Source of the DNA: Streptomyces sp. PTY087I2
GTDB taxonomy: Bacteria > Actinomycetota > Actinomycetes > Streptomycetales > Streptomycetaceae
Direction: 5' to 3'
NCBI RefSeq assembly: GCF_001687325.1
Contig: NZ_LZRD01000019.1
Coordinates: 62,001 to 126,000 of the forward strand
Length of the DNA stretch: 64,000 nucleotides
Made by a program: the position numbers and the translations under genes. Below the pieces are notes generated by a model. The model was not told where the DNA came from. It ran no database searches and saw only the letters and a list, made by a program, of their open reading frames with translations. Below are positions 25,232-33,883 of the stretch, one piece after another (position 1 is the first letter of the stretch; each line of letters begins with the position of its first letter).

Positions 25232-26744
25232 GCCCGCGGTGGCGGAACCGATCACCACCCTCACCGAAAAGACCTGCTCCGCCGGGGAGAAGATCTCCAC
25301 CGAGGTGGGCTTCCGCGGTGAGCGATCGGGGACGGCCCCGCTCACCTGGGGCCAGCGGGCCATCTGGCACGCGATCCGCCGCACCGCGCCGAACGACCAC
25401 TACTTCAACATCGGCCGCGTCCTGCCGCTGGCCGACCGGGGCCGCCCCGCCACGGTCGCCGCGACGCTGGACGCGCTGGCCCGGCTGATCGAGCGGCACG
25501 AGGCGTTGCGGACCCGCCTCGTGCCGCCGGCGGCGGACGGCGGACCGTCGCAGTGGCTCGCGGACACCGGTTCGCTGCCCGTGACGATCTCCCCGGCCAC
25601 CGGCCTCCCGGAAGCGGCGGCCGAGGCGGAAGCGCTCCTCGACAGGCTGTCCGCCACTCGCTTCGACTACCCGGCCGAGTGGCCGCTGCGCGCCGCCCTG
25701 GTCACCGTGGGCGACCGGGTCACCCACGCCGTGCTGGTGCTGTGCCACCTCGCTGCCGACGGGCACGCCGCCGAGGTCCTCGTACGGGATCTGCGGCTGC
25801 TGGTCCGGCGCGGCTCGGCCGGGCGGCCGCCCGCCACCACCCCGCTGGACCTGGCGCGCGGCCAGCACGCCGAGGCCGGGCGGCGGCGCGGTGCGGCGGC
25901 CCTGGCGCACTGGGAGGCGGGCTTCCGGGCCGCGCCGCCGACGATGTTCCCCGAGCCGTGCGCGGAGCCCCGCAGCCCGCGCTTCTGGACCGGGCGGATC
26001 GTCTCGCCGGCCCTGGCCCGTGCGGTCGCGGCGGTCGCCGCCACGCACCGGGTCAGCGGCTCCACCGTGCTGCTCACCGCGTCGGCCGCGCTGGTGGCCG
26101 CCGGGGAGGGGCACCGTACGGCGGCCGTGATGCCGATCGTCGGCAACCGCTCCGCCGTGGCCCTGCGCGACCTGGTCTCCACGCTGTCGCAGGACGGCCT
26201 GTTCGTCCTCGACCTGGCGGCGGCCGAAAGGAACACCGAGGACGGAGAGGGGGAGAAGGAAGGGGCCGGGGCGGCCCGGTTCACGGACCTCCTCCCCGCC
26301 GCCCACCGTGCGGCCCTGCGCGCCTACCGGGCCGCCGTGTACGACCCGGTGGAGTGGGACGCGCTCGGCGAGCGGCTGCGCACGGAGTACGGGCGCGAGG
26401 TGCACCCGTACTGCTGCTTCAACGACATGCGCCTGGTCGAACGGCCCGTACCCGAAGGCCCGCGGCCCACCCCGCGGGAGCTGGCGGAGGCCCGGCGGCG
26501 GACCGCCTTCGGATTCCCCGCGACCCAGGACCGGGTGGCGTGCCGCTACTGCCTGCACATCACCGAGGAGGGCGACGCGCTGGCGGTCTCGCTCACCGCC
26601 GACACCGCGTATCTGCCGCCGGAGGCGATCCGCGCGCACCTGTACGCGATGGAGGAGCTGATCGTCACGAGCGCGGCGGGCAGCCCTCCGCCGATCCCGG
26701 ACCTCCGCGCACTGCTGGAGTCGGCGGAGGGTGCCCGGTCATGA
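25224..26744 (+). CDS. Free-standing condensation-domain enzyme
   Basis: A 506-residue NRPS condensation-superfamily protein with no A or PCP domain. The N-terminus APLTWGQRAIWHAIRRTAPN matches the C1 region. The active-site motif reads LCHLAADGHAAEV at about residues 173-185: the first His of HHxxxDG is Cys, but the catalytic second His and the DG are kept. A conserved C-terminal region (HPYCCFNDMRLVE) is Cys-rich. It likely joins the unit held on the free carrier protein to a synthetase-bound aminoacyl group, as VibH-type enzymes do. The ATG 25224 lies within the end of the carrier gene, a coupled overlap. Confidence 0.87.
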   Translation: MAEPAVAEPITTLTEKTCSAGEKISTEVGFRGERSGTAPLTWGQRAIWHAIRRTAPNDHYFNIGRVLPLADRGRPATVAATLDALARLIERHEALRTRLVPPAADGGPSQWLADTGSLPVTISPATGLPEAAAEAEALLDRLSATRFDYPAEWPLRAALVTVGDRVTHAVLVLCHLAADGHAAEVLVRDLRLLVRRGSAGRPPATTPLDLARGQHAEAGRRRGAAALAHWEAGFRAAPPTMFPEPCAEPRSPRFWTGRIVSPALARAVAAVAATHRVSGSTVLLTASAALVAAGEGHRTAAVMPIVGNRSAVALRDLVSTLSQDGLFVLDLAAAERNTEDGEGEKEGAGAARFTDLLPAAHRAALRAYRAAVYDPVEWDALGERLRTEYGREVHPYCCFNDMRLVERPVPEGPRPTPRELAEARRRTAFGFPATQDRVACRYCLHITEEGDALAVSLTADTAYLPPEAIRAHLYAMEELIVTSAAGSPPPIPDLRALLESAEGARS

Positions 26745-28681
26745 CCACCGGCGAACCGTTGCGGGCCTGGGCCGACCGGACCTCCTGCGTCCAGGGCGGC
26801 CGGCTCGCCTTCCAGCTGACGGGGGCCGGCCGGTCGACGGACGTCCGGGTCCGCGTCTTCGACGGGTTGAGCGACGAACTGCTCCTCACGGCTGCGGCGA
26901 CCGGCCCCGACTGGACCCTGGACGTCCCGCCGGAGTGGCCCAGTTCGCTCTGCCGCGCCGCCTTCGACGTACCGGGCGAGGACCGGCCGACGACCGACGA
27001 GGCCGAGCACGAGGTCTGGTTCGTCGTCCGGGCGGCCCGCCCCGGCACGGCCTCCCGGATCCTCGTCCCGGTCCCGTTCGCCACCTGGCGCGCGTACACC
27101 CATGCCGGGCAGCCGCACCGGGGCCTCTACTACTCGGAGCAGCCCCACCGCGCCGCCCGGGTCTCCTTCGCCTCGCCCGGCGGCGGTCCGCCGCCCGAGC
27201 GCTGGGAGGAAGGGCTGCTGCGCTGGCTGCCGACGGCCGGCTATCCGGTGGACCTCTGCTCCGGCCTTGACCTCCACGGCGGCGACGAACTCCTCTCCCA
27301 CTACCGCCTGCTGGTCGTCAACGGCCATGACGAGTACTGGTCGATGGAGATGCGCGACAGCGTCGAGGCGTTCGCGCGGCGCGGCGGCAACGTGGCCTTC
27401 TTCGCCGCCAACACCGCCTGGTGGCAGATGCGGCTGGAGGACGGCGGCCGCACCATGGTCTGCCACCGGGACGCGCTCACCGACCCGATGACGGCGGTCG
27501 ACCCGCGCCGGACCACCGTCGAGTGGTCCAGCTCGCCCGTGGACCGCCCGGAGAACACGATGACCGGCCTCAGCTTCCGCCGGGGCGCGGGAGCCTGGGG
27601 CGAGGGCATGGCGGTGATGCGCAAGGACGCCTACACGGCCCGGTTCGCCGGGCACTGGGCCTTCGCCGGTACGGGGCTGGCGGACGGCGAACCCTTCGCG
27701 CGCGGCGCGCTCGGCTACGAGACCGACGCCTGCGACCTGGAGTGGACCGGCGATGTGCCGCGGGCGACGGGCGTGGACGGGACACCGGGCTCGTTCGTCG
27801 TCCTCGCCACCGCGGATCTGCGGCACTGGCGGGAGTACGGGCAGGGCGGCGCGGCGACGATGGGCGTCTTCCGGCTCGGCGCGGGCACGGTGTTCAACGC
27901 GGGCACGATCAACTGGGGCAGTGTCCTGGCGGACGATCCGGTCGCGGACCGCATCACCCGCAACGTCCTGGACCGGCTCGGCGGAACGGCCCCCGGCGAC
28001 GGTTGGGAGGCGGCCGGAGACCCGGACGACGTGCATGCGCTGGCCGTCTGCGCGAACACCCTGTTCGGCGTCGACGGCCGGGGTCGGCTGCTGTGCCGGG
28101 AGCCGTCCGGGCAGAACCTGCCGTGGCGGCCGGTCGGGCACGCCCCCGGGGTACGGGCGCTGGCCTCGGCGCGCGAGGCGTCCGGCGGGCTGCCGCTGGA
28201 GCTGTACGCGGCGACGGAGGACGGCCGGCTGCTGCGCCGTCCACCGGTGCCGGGGCCGGTGCCGGGGGTGCGGGAGTGGGTGGAGGCCGGGACGGTGCCG
28301 GCCGGCACGACCGCGCTCGCCCTCTGCGACGCGGGGATCTTCGCCGTGACCCCGCACGACGACACGCTCCACCACGTCTCCGCGCTCGCGCTCGACGAGC
28401 CGTGGCAGGCGGTGGGGGACGCGGGCGGTGCGGTCGCGCTGACCACGCTGAACAGCAGGCTCTGGGCGGTCACCGCCGACGGCCGCCTCCGCACCCGCCT
28501 CCCGGCGGGCCCGGCGGACGGCCCCGCCGCCTTCACGGACGCCGCGGTGCCGGGCCCGCCCTCGGCGACCGGCCGCCCGGGCGGCTGCACGGGGCTGGCG
28601 GGCCGCGCCGGACGTCTGTACGCGGCCGTCGCCGGAGGCCCGCTGCTGCTGTGCGCGCGACCCTCCGTACCGCCCGGCTGA
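26741..28681 (+). CDS. N,N-dimethylformamidase large-subunit-like protein with C-terminal beta-propeller-like region
   Basis: A 646-residue protein. Residues about 95-420 resemble the C-terminal domain of N,N-dimethylformamidase large subunits: PFATWRAYTHAGQPHRGLYY, YRLLVVNGHDEYWSMEMRD and RRGGNVAFFAANTAWWQMR, which in that family surround a Tyr/Glu iron site. The last 200 residues hold repeated units (LAVCANTLFGVDGRGRLLCR, LTTLNSRLWAVTADGRLRTR) like tectonin-type propeller blades. It may be an amidohydrolase tailoring the peptide, for example removing N-formyl or hydrolysing an amide; this is inference. It is the last gene of the operon and starts within the stop of the condensation gene (ATGA). 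Confidence 0.78.
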   Translation: MTTGEPLRAWADRTSCVQGGRLAFQLTGAGRSTDVRVRVFDGLSDELLLTAAATGPDWTLDVPPEWPSSLCRAAFDVPGEDRPTTDEAEHEVWFVVRAARPGTASRILVPVPFATWRAYTHAGQPHRGLYYSEQPHRAARVSFASPGGGPPPERWEEGLLRWLPTAGYPVDLCSGLDLHGGDELLSHYRLLVVNGHDEYWSMEMRDSVEAFARRGGNVAFFAANTAWWQMRLEDGGRTMVCHRDALTDPMTAVDPRRTTVEWSSSPVDRPENTMTGLSFRRGAGAWGEGMAVMRKDAYTARFAGHWAFAGTGLADGEPFARGALGYETDACDLEWTGDVPRATGVDGTPGSFVVLATADLRHWREYGQGGAATMGVFRLGAGTVFNAGTINWGSVLADDPVADRITRNVLDRLGGTAPGDGWEAAGDPDDVHALAVCANTLFGVDGRGRLLCREPSGQNLPWRPVGHAPGVRALASAREASGGLPLELYAATEDGRLLRRPPVPGPVPGVREWVEAGTVPAGTTALALCDAGIFAVTPHDDTLHHVSALALDEPWQAVGDAGGAVALTTLNSRLWAVTADGRLRTRLPAGPADGPAAFTDAAVPGPPSATGRPGGCTGLAGRAGRLYAAVAGGPLLLCARPSVPPG

Positions 28682-28765
28682 TCGCTTCCGGCACGACGCC
28701 GGGCCGCCCGCCGCCGTAGGGTGAGAAGAGGAGCAGGGCAGTGGGGGCGGGGGAGGAAGCCGGAC

Positions 28766-29410
28766 GTGGGTGCTGTGAAGAGCAAGCGGATGCCGCGCGC
28801 CGTGCGCGAGCAGCAGATGATGGACGCCGCCGTGCGGACCTTCGGGCAGCGCGGCTACCGGGCCGCGTCGATGGACGAGATCGCGGAGCTGGCGGGCGTC
28901 TCCAAGCCGTTGGTCTATCTGTATCTGAATTCCAAGGAGGACCTGTTCTCCGCCTGTATCCGCCGTGAGGCGCAGGCCCTGCTGGAGGCGGTACGGGCCG
29001 GGGTGGACCCGGAGCTGCCCGCCGACGCCCAACTGTGGGCGGGGCTGCGGGCGTTCTTCGTCCACACCGCCGAGAACCCGGACGCCTGGTCGGTCCTGCA
29101 CCGTCAGGCCCGCTCGCACGGGGAGCCGTTCGTCAGCGAGGTCGGCTCCATGCGGGACGAGATCGTGGCGTTCGTGACGGGCCTGATCGGAGCCGCCGCC
29201 CGCGAGGCCCACAGCGACCCCGCCCTCGCGGACCGGGACGTGGCGGGCCTCGCCCAGGCCCTCGTGGGGGCCGCGGAGTCGCTGGCGGGCTGGGCCAACG
29301 ACACCCCGGACGTCTCGGCGCGGGAGGCCGCGGCGACCCTGATGAACTTCGCCTGGGCGGGCCTGGAGAACCTGATGCACGCCCGGCCGTGGACGCCCCC
29401 GGCGGCATAG
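28766..29410 (+). CDS. TetR-family transcriptional regulator
   Basis: A 214-residue TetR regulator. The N-terminal HTH reads REQQMMDAAVRTFGQRGYR, then AASMDEIAELAGVSKPLVYL and YLNSKEDLFSACI. The all-helical ligand domain follows. GTG 28766 is 9 nt after GGAGG; GTG 28775 is an alternative. The downstream genes (DUF2238 protein, then the fatty-acid set) carry GAGTA/TACTC dyads in their control regions, so this is the likely repressor, probably responding to an acyl-CoA. It is read in the same direction as the peptide operon but separated from it by 84 bp. Confidence 0.9.
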   Translation: MGAVKSKRMPRAVREQQMMDAAVRTFGQRGYRAASMDEIAELAGVSKPLVYLYLNSKEDLFSACIRREAQALLEAVRAGVDPELPADAQLWAGLRAFFVHTAENPDAWSVLHRQARSHGEPFVSEVGSMRDEIVAFVTGLIGAAAREAHSDPALADRDVAGLAQALVGAAESLAGWANDTPDVSAREAAATLMNFAWAGLENLMHARPWTPPAA

Positions 29411-29461
29411 CAGGCAACCCCGTCAAGGGTGGGCGGCAACTCAACTTCATCAGCGGCCGAT

Positions 29462-29477
29462 TGAGTAGGTGTACTCA
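29462..29477. promoter_or_regulatory. TetR-type operator upstream of DUF2238 gene
   Basis: TGAGTA-ggtg-TACTCA is a perfect 6-4-6 dyad, 61 bp before the DUF2238 start. The same half-sites recur at 32445-32474 between fabG and the thiolase gene, which suggests one regulator for both, most simply the adjacent TetR protein. Confidence 0.5.
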
Positions 29478-29538
29478 GGAGGGCGCCTGTCCGTGCGGCT
29501 GAGACTGGGGGCCCGAACCGACCTCCTAGGAGCAGGCG

Positions 29539-30216
29539 ATGGCCGCCACCACCCCGACCCCCGCCCCGTCGCTGGACATGAGGCTGTCGCCGAGCCGCCG
29601 GCTCCCGGCCGCCCTGGCCGTCGCGGTGACCGCGGCGCTCGTCGTGTCGAGGTTCGGCGCCGCCGACCCGACCACCTGGCTGCTGGAGACGGTGTGGGTG
29701 ATGGCGGGCCTGCCGCTGGTCATCCTCCTCCGCAACCGCTTCCCGCTGAGCGGCCTGCTCTGCGGGCTGCTGGCGGCACATGCCCTGGTGCTCATCGTGG
29801 GCGGCCACTACACCTACGCGGAGGTGCCGGCCGGAGACTGGGTGCGCGACTGGCTCGGCTGGGAGCGCAACCCCTACGACCGCTTCGGCCACCTCGTGCA
29901 GGGCTTCGTCCCGGCGATCCTCGTACGCGAACTGCTCGTTCGTACCTCCCCGTTGCGCGGCAGCCGCTGGCTCCCCGTGCTCACCGTCTGCGCCTGCCTG
30001 GCCTTCAGCGCCGTCTTCGAGATGCTGGAATGGCTGGCGGCCGTCACCGGAGGCGAGGCCGCGGACGCGTTCCTGGGAACGCAGGGGGACGTGTGGGACA
30101 CCCAGTGGGACATGTTCTGCGCCCTGATCGGTGCCACCTGCGCCCTGCTGCTCCTGAGCCGCGTCCACGACCGTGCCCTCGGCCGCCTCGGCCTGGAGCG
30201 GTCCACCCGCCGCTGA
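29539..30216 (+). CDS. DUF2238 (YjdF-like) integral membrane protein
   Basis: A 225-residue, about six-TM protein. Diagnostic DUF2238 segments are GGHYTYAEVPAGDW, RNPYDRFGHLVQGFVPAIL, AVFEMLEWLAAVTGG and GTQGDVWDTQWDMFCALIGA. The conserved His, Tyr, Asp and Glu residues in the membrane recall a metal- or lipid-linked activity, but the function is unknown. ATG 29539 follows GGAG. It is convergent with the MaoC gene, with only 8 bp between stops. Confidence 0.88.
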   Translation: MAATTPTPAPSLDMRLSPSRRLPAALAVAVTAALVVSRFGAADPTTWLLETVWVMAGLPLVILLRNRFPLSGLLCGLLAAHALVLIVGGHYTYAEVPAGDWVRDWLGWERNPYDRFGHLVQGFVPAILVRELLVRTSPLRGSRWLPVLTVCACLAFSAVFEMLEWLAAVTGGEAADAFLGTQGDVWDTQWDMFCALIGATCALLLLSRVHDRALGRLGLERSTRR

Positions 30217-30224
30217 ACCCCGGC

Positions 30225-31097
30225 CTACCGCGTCACCGTCCCCACCAGGTGCGTGCGCCCCTCCGCCCCGCGCAGCGCGAAGGCGTTCCCGGCGGGATCG
30301 GCGGCGTACGTCACGGTGGCGGGCAGCAGGACGGGAGCCTTGAACTCAGCCCGTACGGAAGTGAGTTCGGCGGGATCGTCCACCTCGGCGAGGCAGCGGG
30401 CGACCGTCCACATGCCGTGCGCGATGGCCCGGGGAAAGCCGAACAGCCGGGCGGTGAGCGGATGGAGGTGGATCGGGTTGCGGTCCCCGGAGGCGGCCCC
30501 GTAGCGCCGCCCGAGATCACCGGGCAGCCGCCACTCGGCGACGGCGGGCAGATCGTCGGGGACGTCCGGGGCCGAAGCCGTGCGGGGCGAGGCAACCGCG
30601 TCCGTCGTGGCGGAGTGCGAGGCGGTCGCGTTCGCCGTCGCATGCCGGGACAGGTAGCCGCTGCGGGACTCCCACACCAGCTCCTCGCCCACCCGCGCCT
30701 CGGTCACCATCGTGACCTCGGTCCCTCGCCGGTGCGGCGTCAACCCATCGGCGTAAACCGTCAGTTCGAGCGGTTCCGTGGGCTGCACGGCCCGGGCCGG
30801 GGTGATCTCGATCCAGGTGTGGACGAGCCCGAGGACCGGCAGCGGGAAGGCGCGCCCGGTCATCAGCCGCATGGTGAGCGGAAAGGCCAGCACATGCGGA
30901 TACGTCAGCGGCAGCGGGCCCGACTCCGCGAACCCGCAGATCCGGGCGTACGCCGCGAGCGGCCCGGGGGCGACGGGCGCGGCCGGGCGGGTCAGGCGGC
31001 CCGGGGGCAGGGTGGCGTCCGGGCGTCCGGCGCGCTTGAACGGTGACGTGACGGCCCCGCGCACGAGCGAGGCGCTGAGTGAGGTCATCGCTCTCAC
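30225..31097 (-). CDS. MaoC-family (R)-hydratase/dehydratase, HtdX-like
   Basis: A 290-residue double-hotdog protein. The C-terminal hotdog carries the hydratase-2 signature: YGAASGDRNPIHLHPLTARL (D-x4-H) with FPRAIAHGMWTVARC. The N-terminal half is a degenerate hotdog (PLTYPHVLAFPLTMRLMTG). Family members hydrate or dehydrate trans-2-enoyl thioesters. The GTG start at 31097 overlaps the FabG stop, so the two are translationally coupled. The order MaoC-FabG with a divergent thiolase matches mycobacterial htdX-fabG4-fadA2. Confidence 0.88.
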   Translation of the reverse strand: MRAMTSLSASLVRGAVTSPFKRAGRPDATLPPGRLTRPAAPVAPGPLAAYARICGFAESGPLPLTYPHVLAFPLTMRLMTGRAFPLPVLGLVHTWIEITPARAVQPTEPLELTVYADGLTPHRRGTEVTMVTEARVGEELVWESRSGYLSRHATANATASHSATTDAVASPRTASAPDVPDDLPAVAEWRLPGDLGRRYGAASGDRNPIHLHPLTARLFGFPRAIAHGMWTVARCLAEVDDPAELTSVRAEFKAPVLLPATVTYAADPAGNAFALRGAEGRTHLVGTVTR

Positions 31098-32416
31098 GCC
31101 CCCAGCAGGCTCTGGCCGCAGACGCGCAGCACCTGGCCGTTGACGGCGGCGGAGCCGGGCTGCGCGAACCAGGCGACGGCCTCGGCGACGTCCACCGGAA
31201 GCCCGCCCTGCGAAAGGGAGTTCATGCGGCGGCCCGCCTCGCGGATGAACAGCGGCACGGCGGCGGTCATCTTCGTCTCGATGAACCCGGGGGCCACCGC
31301 GTTGACCGTGACGCCGTGTTCGGCGGCGGCGCGCGGGCCGAGCGAGCGGACGAGGCCGATGACGCCGGCCTTGCTGGCCGCGTAGTTGGTCTGGCCGTTG
31401 TTGCCGGCGATGCCCGCGATGGAGGCGGTGGCGACGACCCGGCCGCCCCGGTTCAGGGTGCCCGAGGTGAGGAGTTCGTCGGTGGTGCGGAGCACGCTGT
31501 CGAGGTTGACGTCGATGACCTGGGCCCAGCGGTCGGCCGGCATGTTGGCGAGGCGGCGGTCGCGGGTGATGCCCGCGTTGTGGACGAGGACGTCGAGTCC
31601 GTCCGGTGCGGCGGCGGCGATCCGGGCGGCGGCGTCGGGTGCGGTGATGTCCAGCGGCAGCGCGGTGGCCCCGAGCCGGTCGGCGGTGCGCACCAGGTCG
31701 TCCTGGGCCTGCGGGACGTCCAGCACGATGACGTGCGCCCCGTCGCGGGCGAGCACCGAGGCGACGGACGCGCCGATGCCCCGCGCCGCGCCGGTGACCA
31801 GGGCGGTGCGGCCGGTGAGCGGGGCGTCCTCGTCGGCCACGGGATCCGGGGCGGCGGTGGTCAGCTCGATCACCTGGCCGCTGACGTAGGCGGACCGGGG
31901 GGAGAGCAGGAAGCGGAGGGTGGACTCGGCGGCCCCCGGCGCGGCCCCGGTCGGAATCCGCACGAGCTGCGCGGTGGAGCCGCGCCCGATCTCCTTCCCC
32001 AGCGACCGGACGAAACCCTCCAACGCCTGCTGCGCAGCGGCCTGATGGTGGTCCTCGGAGGACGGGGGCGTGCCGATGACGACGATCCGGCCACCGGGAG
32101 CCTGCGACCGTACAACAGGATGCAGGGCCGCGTGCACCTCGGCGAGACCCCGCGCGGAGGTGACCCCCGTGGCGTCCAGCACGATCCCGGCGGGCCGCGC
32201 GGCCTGGGCGTCGACCGTCAGCCCGGTCGCGGCGAGCACCTTCGCCAGCTCGTCCGTGATCGCCGAGCCCCCGGCGGTCAGATGCAGCAGCGGCCCGTCC
32301 AGGCGCGGGGTGTCCAGGCTCCAGCGGCGCAGCGGGGCGGGCTGCGGCAGGCCGAGCCGGCGGGTGAGGAAACGGCCGGGGGCTGTGCCGGTGAGGTGCA
32401 GATAGCGATCGGCCAT
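31094..32416 (-). CDS. High-molecular-weight 3-oxoacyl-ACP/CoA reductase (FabG4-like)
   Basis: 440 residues, about 190 longer than ordinary FabG. The C-terminal SDR domain has the cofactor motif TALVTGAARGIGASVASVLA, VHNAGITRDR, active-site Ser in ATASIAGIAGNNGQ, and YAASKAG (YxxxK). The N-terminal 190 residues are a degenerate flavodoxin-like domain (IVVIGTPPSSEDHHQAAAQ), as in mycobacterial FabG4, which favours CoA substrates and NADH. Start ATG 32416; its promoter region is shared with the divergent thiolase and holds TetR-type dyads. Confidence 0.9.
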   Translation of the reverse strand: MADRYLHLTGTAPGRFLTRRLGLPQPAPLRRWSLDTPRLDGPLLHLTAGGSAITDELAKVLAATGLTVDAQAARPAGIVLDATGVTSARGLAEVHAALHPVVRSQAPGGRIVVIGTPPSSEDHHQAAAQQALEGFVRSLGKEIGRGSTAQLVRIPTGAAPGAAESTLRFLLSPRSAYVSGQVIELTTAAPDPVADEDAPLTGRTALVTGAARGIGASVASVLARDGAHVIVLDVPQAQDDLVRTADRLGATALPLDITAPDAAARIAAAAPDGLDVLVHNAGITRDRRLANMPADRWAQVIDVNLDSVLRTTDELLTSGTLNRGGRVVATASIAGIAGNNGQTNYAASKAGVIGLVRSLGPRAAAEHGVTVNAVAPGFIETKMTAAVPLFIREAGRRMNSLSQGGLPVDVAEAVAWFAQPGSAAVNGQVLRVCGQSLLGA

Positions 32417-32444
32417 TGTCCTGACTCCCTGCTCGGTCGTAGAT

Positions 32445-32474
32445 TTACTCCTGAGTAAGGTTACTGAAGAGTCA
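32445..32474. promoter_or_regulatory. Tandem TetR-type operators in fabG/thiolase divergent promoter
   Basis: TTACTC-ct-GAGTAA (32445-32458) is a perfect dyad. It is followed after 2 bp by a degenerate copy, TTACTG-aa-GAGTCA (32461-32474). Two sites phased by 16 bp in a 100-bp divergent promoter suit repression of both directions. Half-sites match the dyad at 29462-29477. Confidence 0.55.
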
Positions 32475-32516
32475 GGATCTGGTCGAGATGAACAATCCCG
32501 GACCGACCGAGACGAG

Positions 32517-33812
32517 ATGGTCACGATGACGCGCCAGGACCCGTTCGTGCCGCTCTCCCCGCCCCAGCCACGCCGCGTGGCGGTCATCGGCGGCAGCCGC
32601 ACCCCCTTCGCCCGCTCCGACGGCCCGTACGCGACCGCCTCCAACCAGGACCTGCTGACGGCCGCGCTGAACGGCCTGGTCGAGCGGTACGGACTGGCCG
32701 GGGACCGGGTCGGCGCGTTCGTCGCGGGCGCGGTCCTCAAGCACAGCCGCGACTTCAACCTGGCGCGGGAGACGGTCCTCGGCTCCGCCCTCGACTCGCG
32801 CACACCCGCCTACGACATCCAACAGGCCTGCGGCACCGGCCTCCAGGCGGTCATCGCCGCCGCGAACCAGATCGCGCTCGGGTCCGTCGACTCGGCGATC
32901 GCGGGCGGCTCCGACACCACCAGCGACGCCCCGCTCGGCGTCAACGACGACCTGCGCCGCATCCTGCTCGCCGCCCGCCGCGCGAAGACGACGGGCGCCC
33001 GCCTCGCGGCCCTGTCCGCCGTACGCCCCCGCCACCTCGTCCCGGACATCCCGCGCAACGCCGAACCCCGCACCGGCCTGTCGATGGGCGACCACGCCGC
33101 CGTCACCGCCCGCCGCTGGGCGGTCACCCGCGAGGACCAGGACCAGCTGGCCGCCACGAGCCACCAGCGCCTGGCCGCCGCGTACGAACGGGGTTTCCTG
33201 GACGATCTGGTGGTCCCGTTCCGGGGCCTGGACCGCGACCAGAACCTGCGCCTGGACTCGACGCCCGAGAAACTGGCGCGCCTGAAGCCGGTGTTCGGCA
33301 CGGACGACCCCAACCCGACGATGACAGCGGGCAATTCGACGCCGCTGACGGACGGGGCGGCCACGGTCCTGCTGGCGAGCGAGGAGTGGGCGCGGGCCCG
33401 CGACCTGGAGCCGCTGGCGTACCTCTCCCTGTACGAGACGGGCGCGGTCGACTACGTGGACGGCGACGACGGCCTCCTCATGGCCCCGGCGTACGCGGTG
33501 CCGCGCCTGCTGGAGCGGGCCGGCCTCGGCATCGAGGACTTCGACCTGTACGAGATCCACGAGGCGTTCGCCTCCCAGGTGCTGGCGACCCTCGCCGCCT
33601 GGGAGAAGCAGGGCCTCGCCCCGGTGGACCGCACCCGCCTGAACGTGGCCGGCTCCTCCCTGGCGACCGGCCACCCGTTCGCCGCGACGGGCGCCCGGAT
33701 CGTGGCGACGCTGGCGAAACTGCTGGCGGAGCGGGAGGGCCCGGGCCGGGGCCTGATCTCGATCTGCGCGGCGGGCGGGCAGGGGGTGACGGCGATTCTG
33801 GAACGCCCGTAA
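32517..33812 (+). CDS. Acetyl-CoA acetyltransferase / thiolase (FadA2/FadI-like)
   Basis: A 431-residue thiolase. The nucleophilic Cys is in AYDIQQACGTGLQAVIAAAN; the second catalytic set is IHEAFASQV (His) and NVAGSSLATGHPFAATGARI with ICAAGGQGVTAIL (Cys/Gly loop). SMGDHAAVTARRWAVTREDQ is the usual insertion. It cleaves or forms 3-ketoacyl-CoA. The ATG at 32517 is used; ATG 32526 is an alternative. It is divergent from FabG and co-directional with the acyl-CoA ligase 71 bp downstream, so likely an operon. Confidence 0.92.
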   Translation: MVTMTRQDPFVPLSPPQPRRVAVIGGSRTPFARSDGPYATASNQDLLTAALNGLVERYGLAGDRVGAFVAGAVLKHSRDFNLARETVLGSALDSRTPAYDIQQACGTGLQAVIAAANQIALGSVDSAIAGGSDTTSDAPLGVNDDLRRILLAARRAKTTGARLAALSAVRPRHLVPDIPRNAEPRTGLSMGDHAAVTARRWAVTREDQDQLAATSHQRLAAAYERGFLDDLVVPFRGLDRDQNLRLDSTPEKLARLKPVFGTDDPNPTMTAGNSTPLTDGAATVLLASEEWARARDLEPLAYLSLYETGAVDYVDGDDGLLMAPAYAVPRLLERAGLGIEDFDLYEIHEAFASQVLATLAAWEKQGLAPVDRTRLNVAGSSLATGHPFAATGARIVATLAKLLAEREGPGRGLISICAAGGQGVTAILERP

Positions 33813-33883
33813 GGACCAGCCCCCTTGCCGGACGGACGACCCGGCGAAGAGACCCGCCCGACCCCCGAACCGAGGAGCCGCAC

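Noticed and set aside
21299..25384. Minus-strand open frame of about 1360 codons opposite the Gly module
   Set aside because: Same antisense artefact; the plus strand has full C-A-PCP motifs and a coupled start.
26546..29380. Minus-strand open frame opposite the dimethylformamidase-like and TetR genes
   Set aside because: No domain signal, and it spans two well-supported plus-strand genes.
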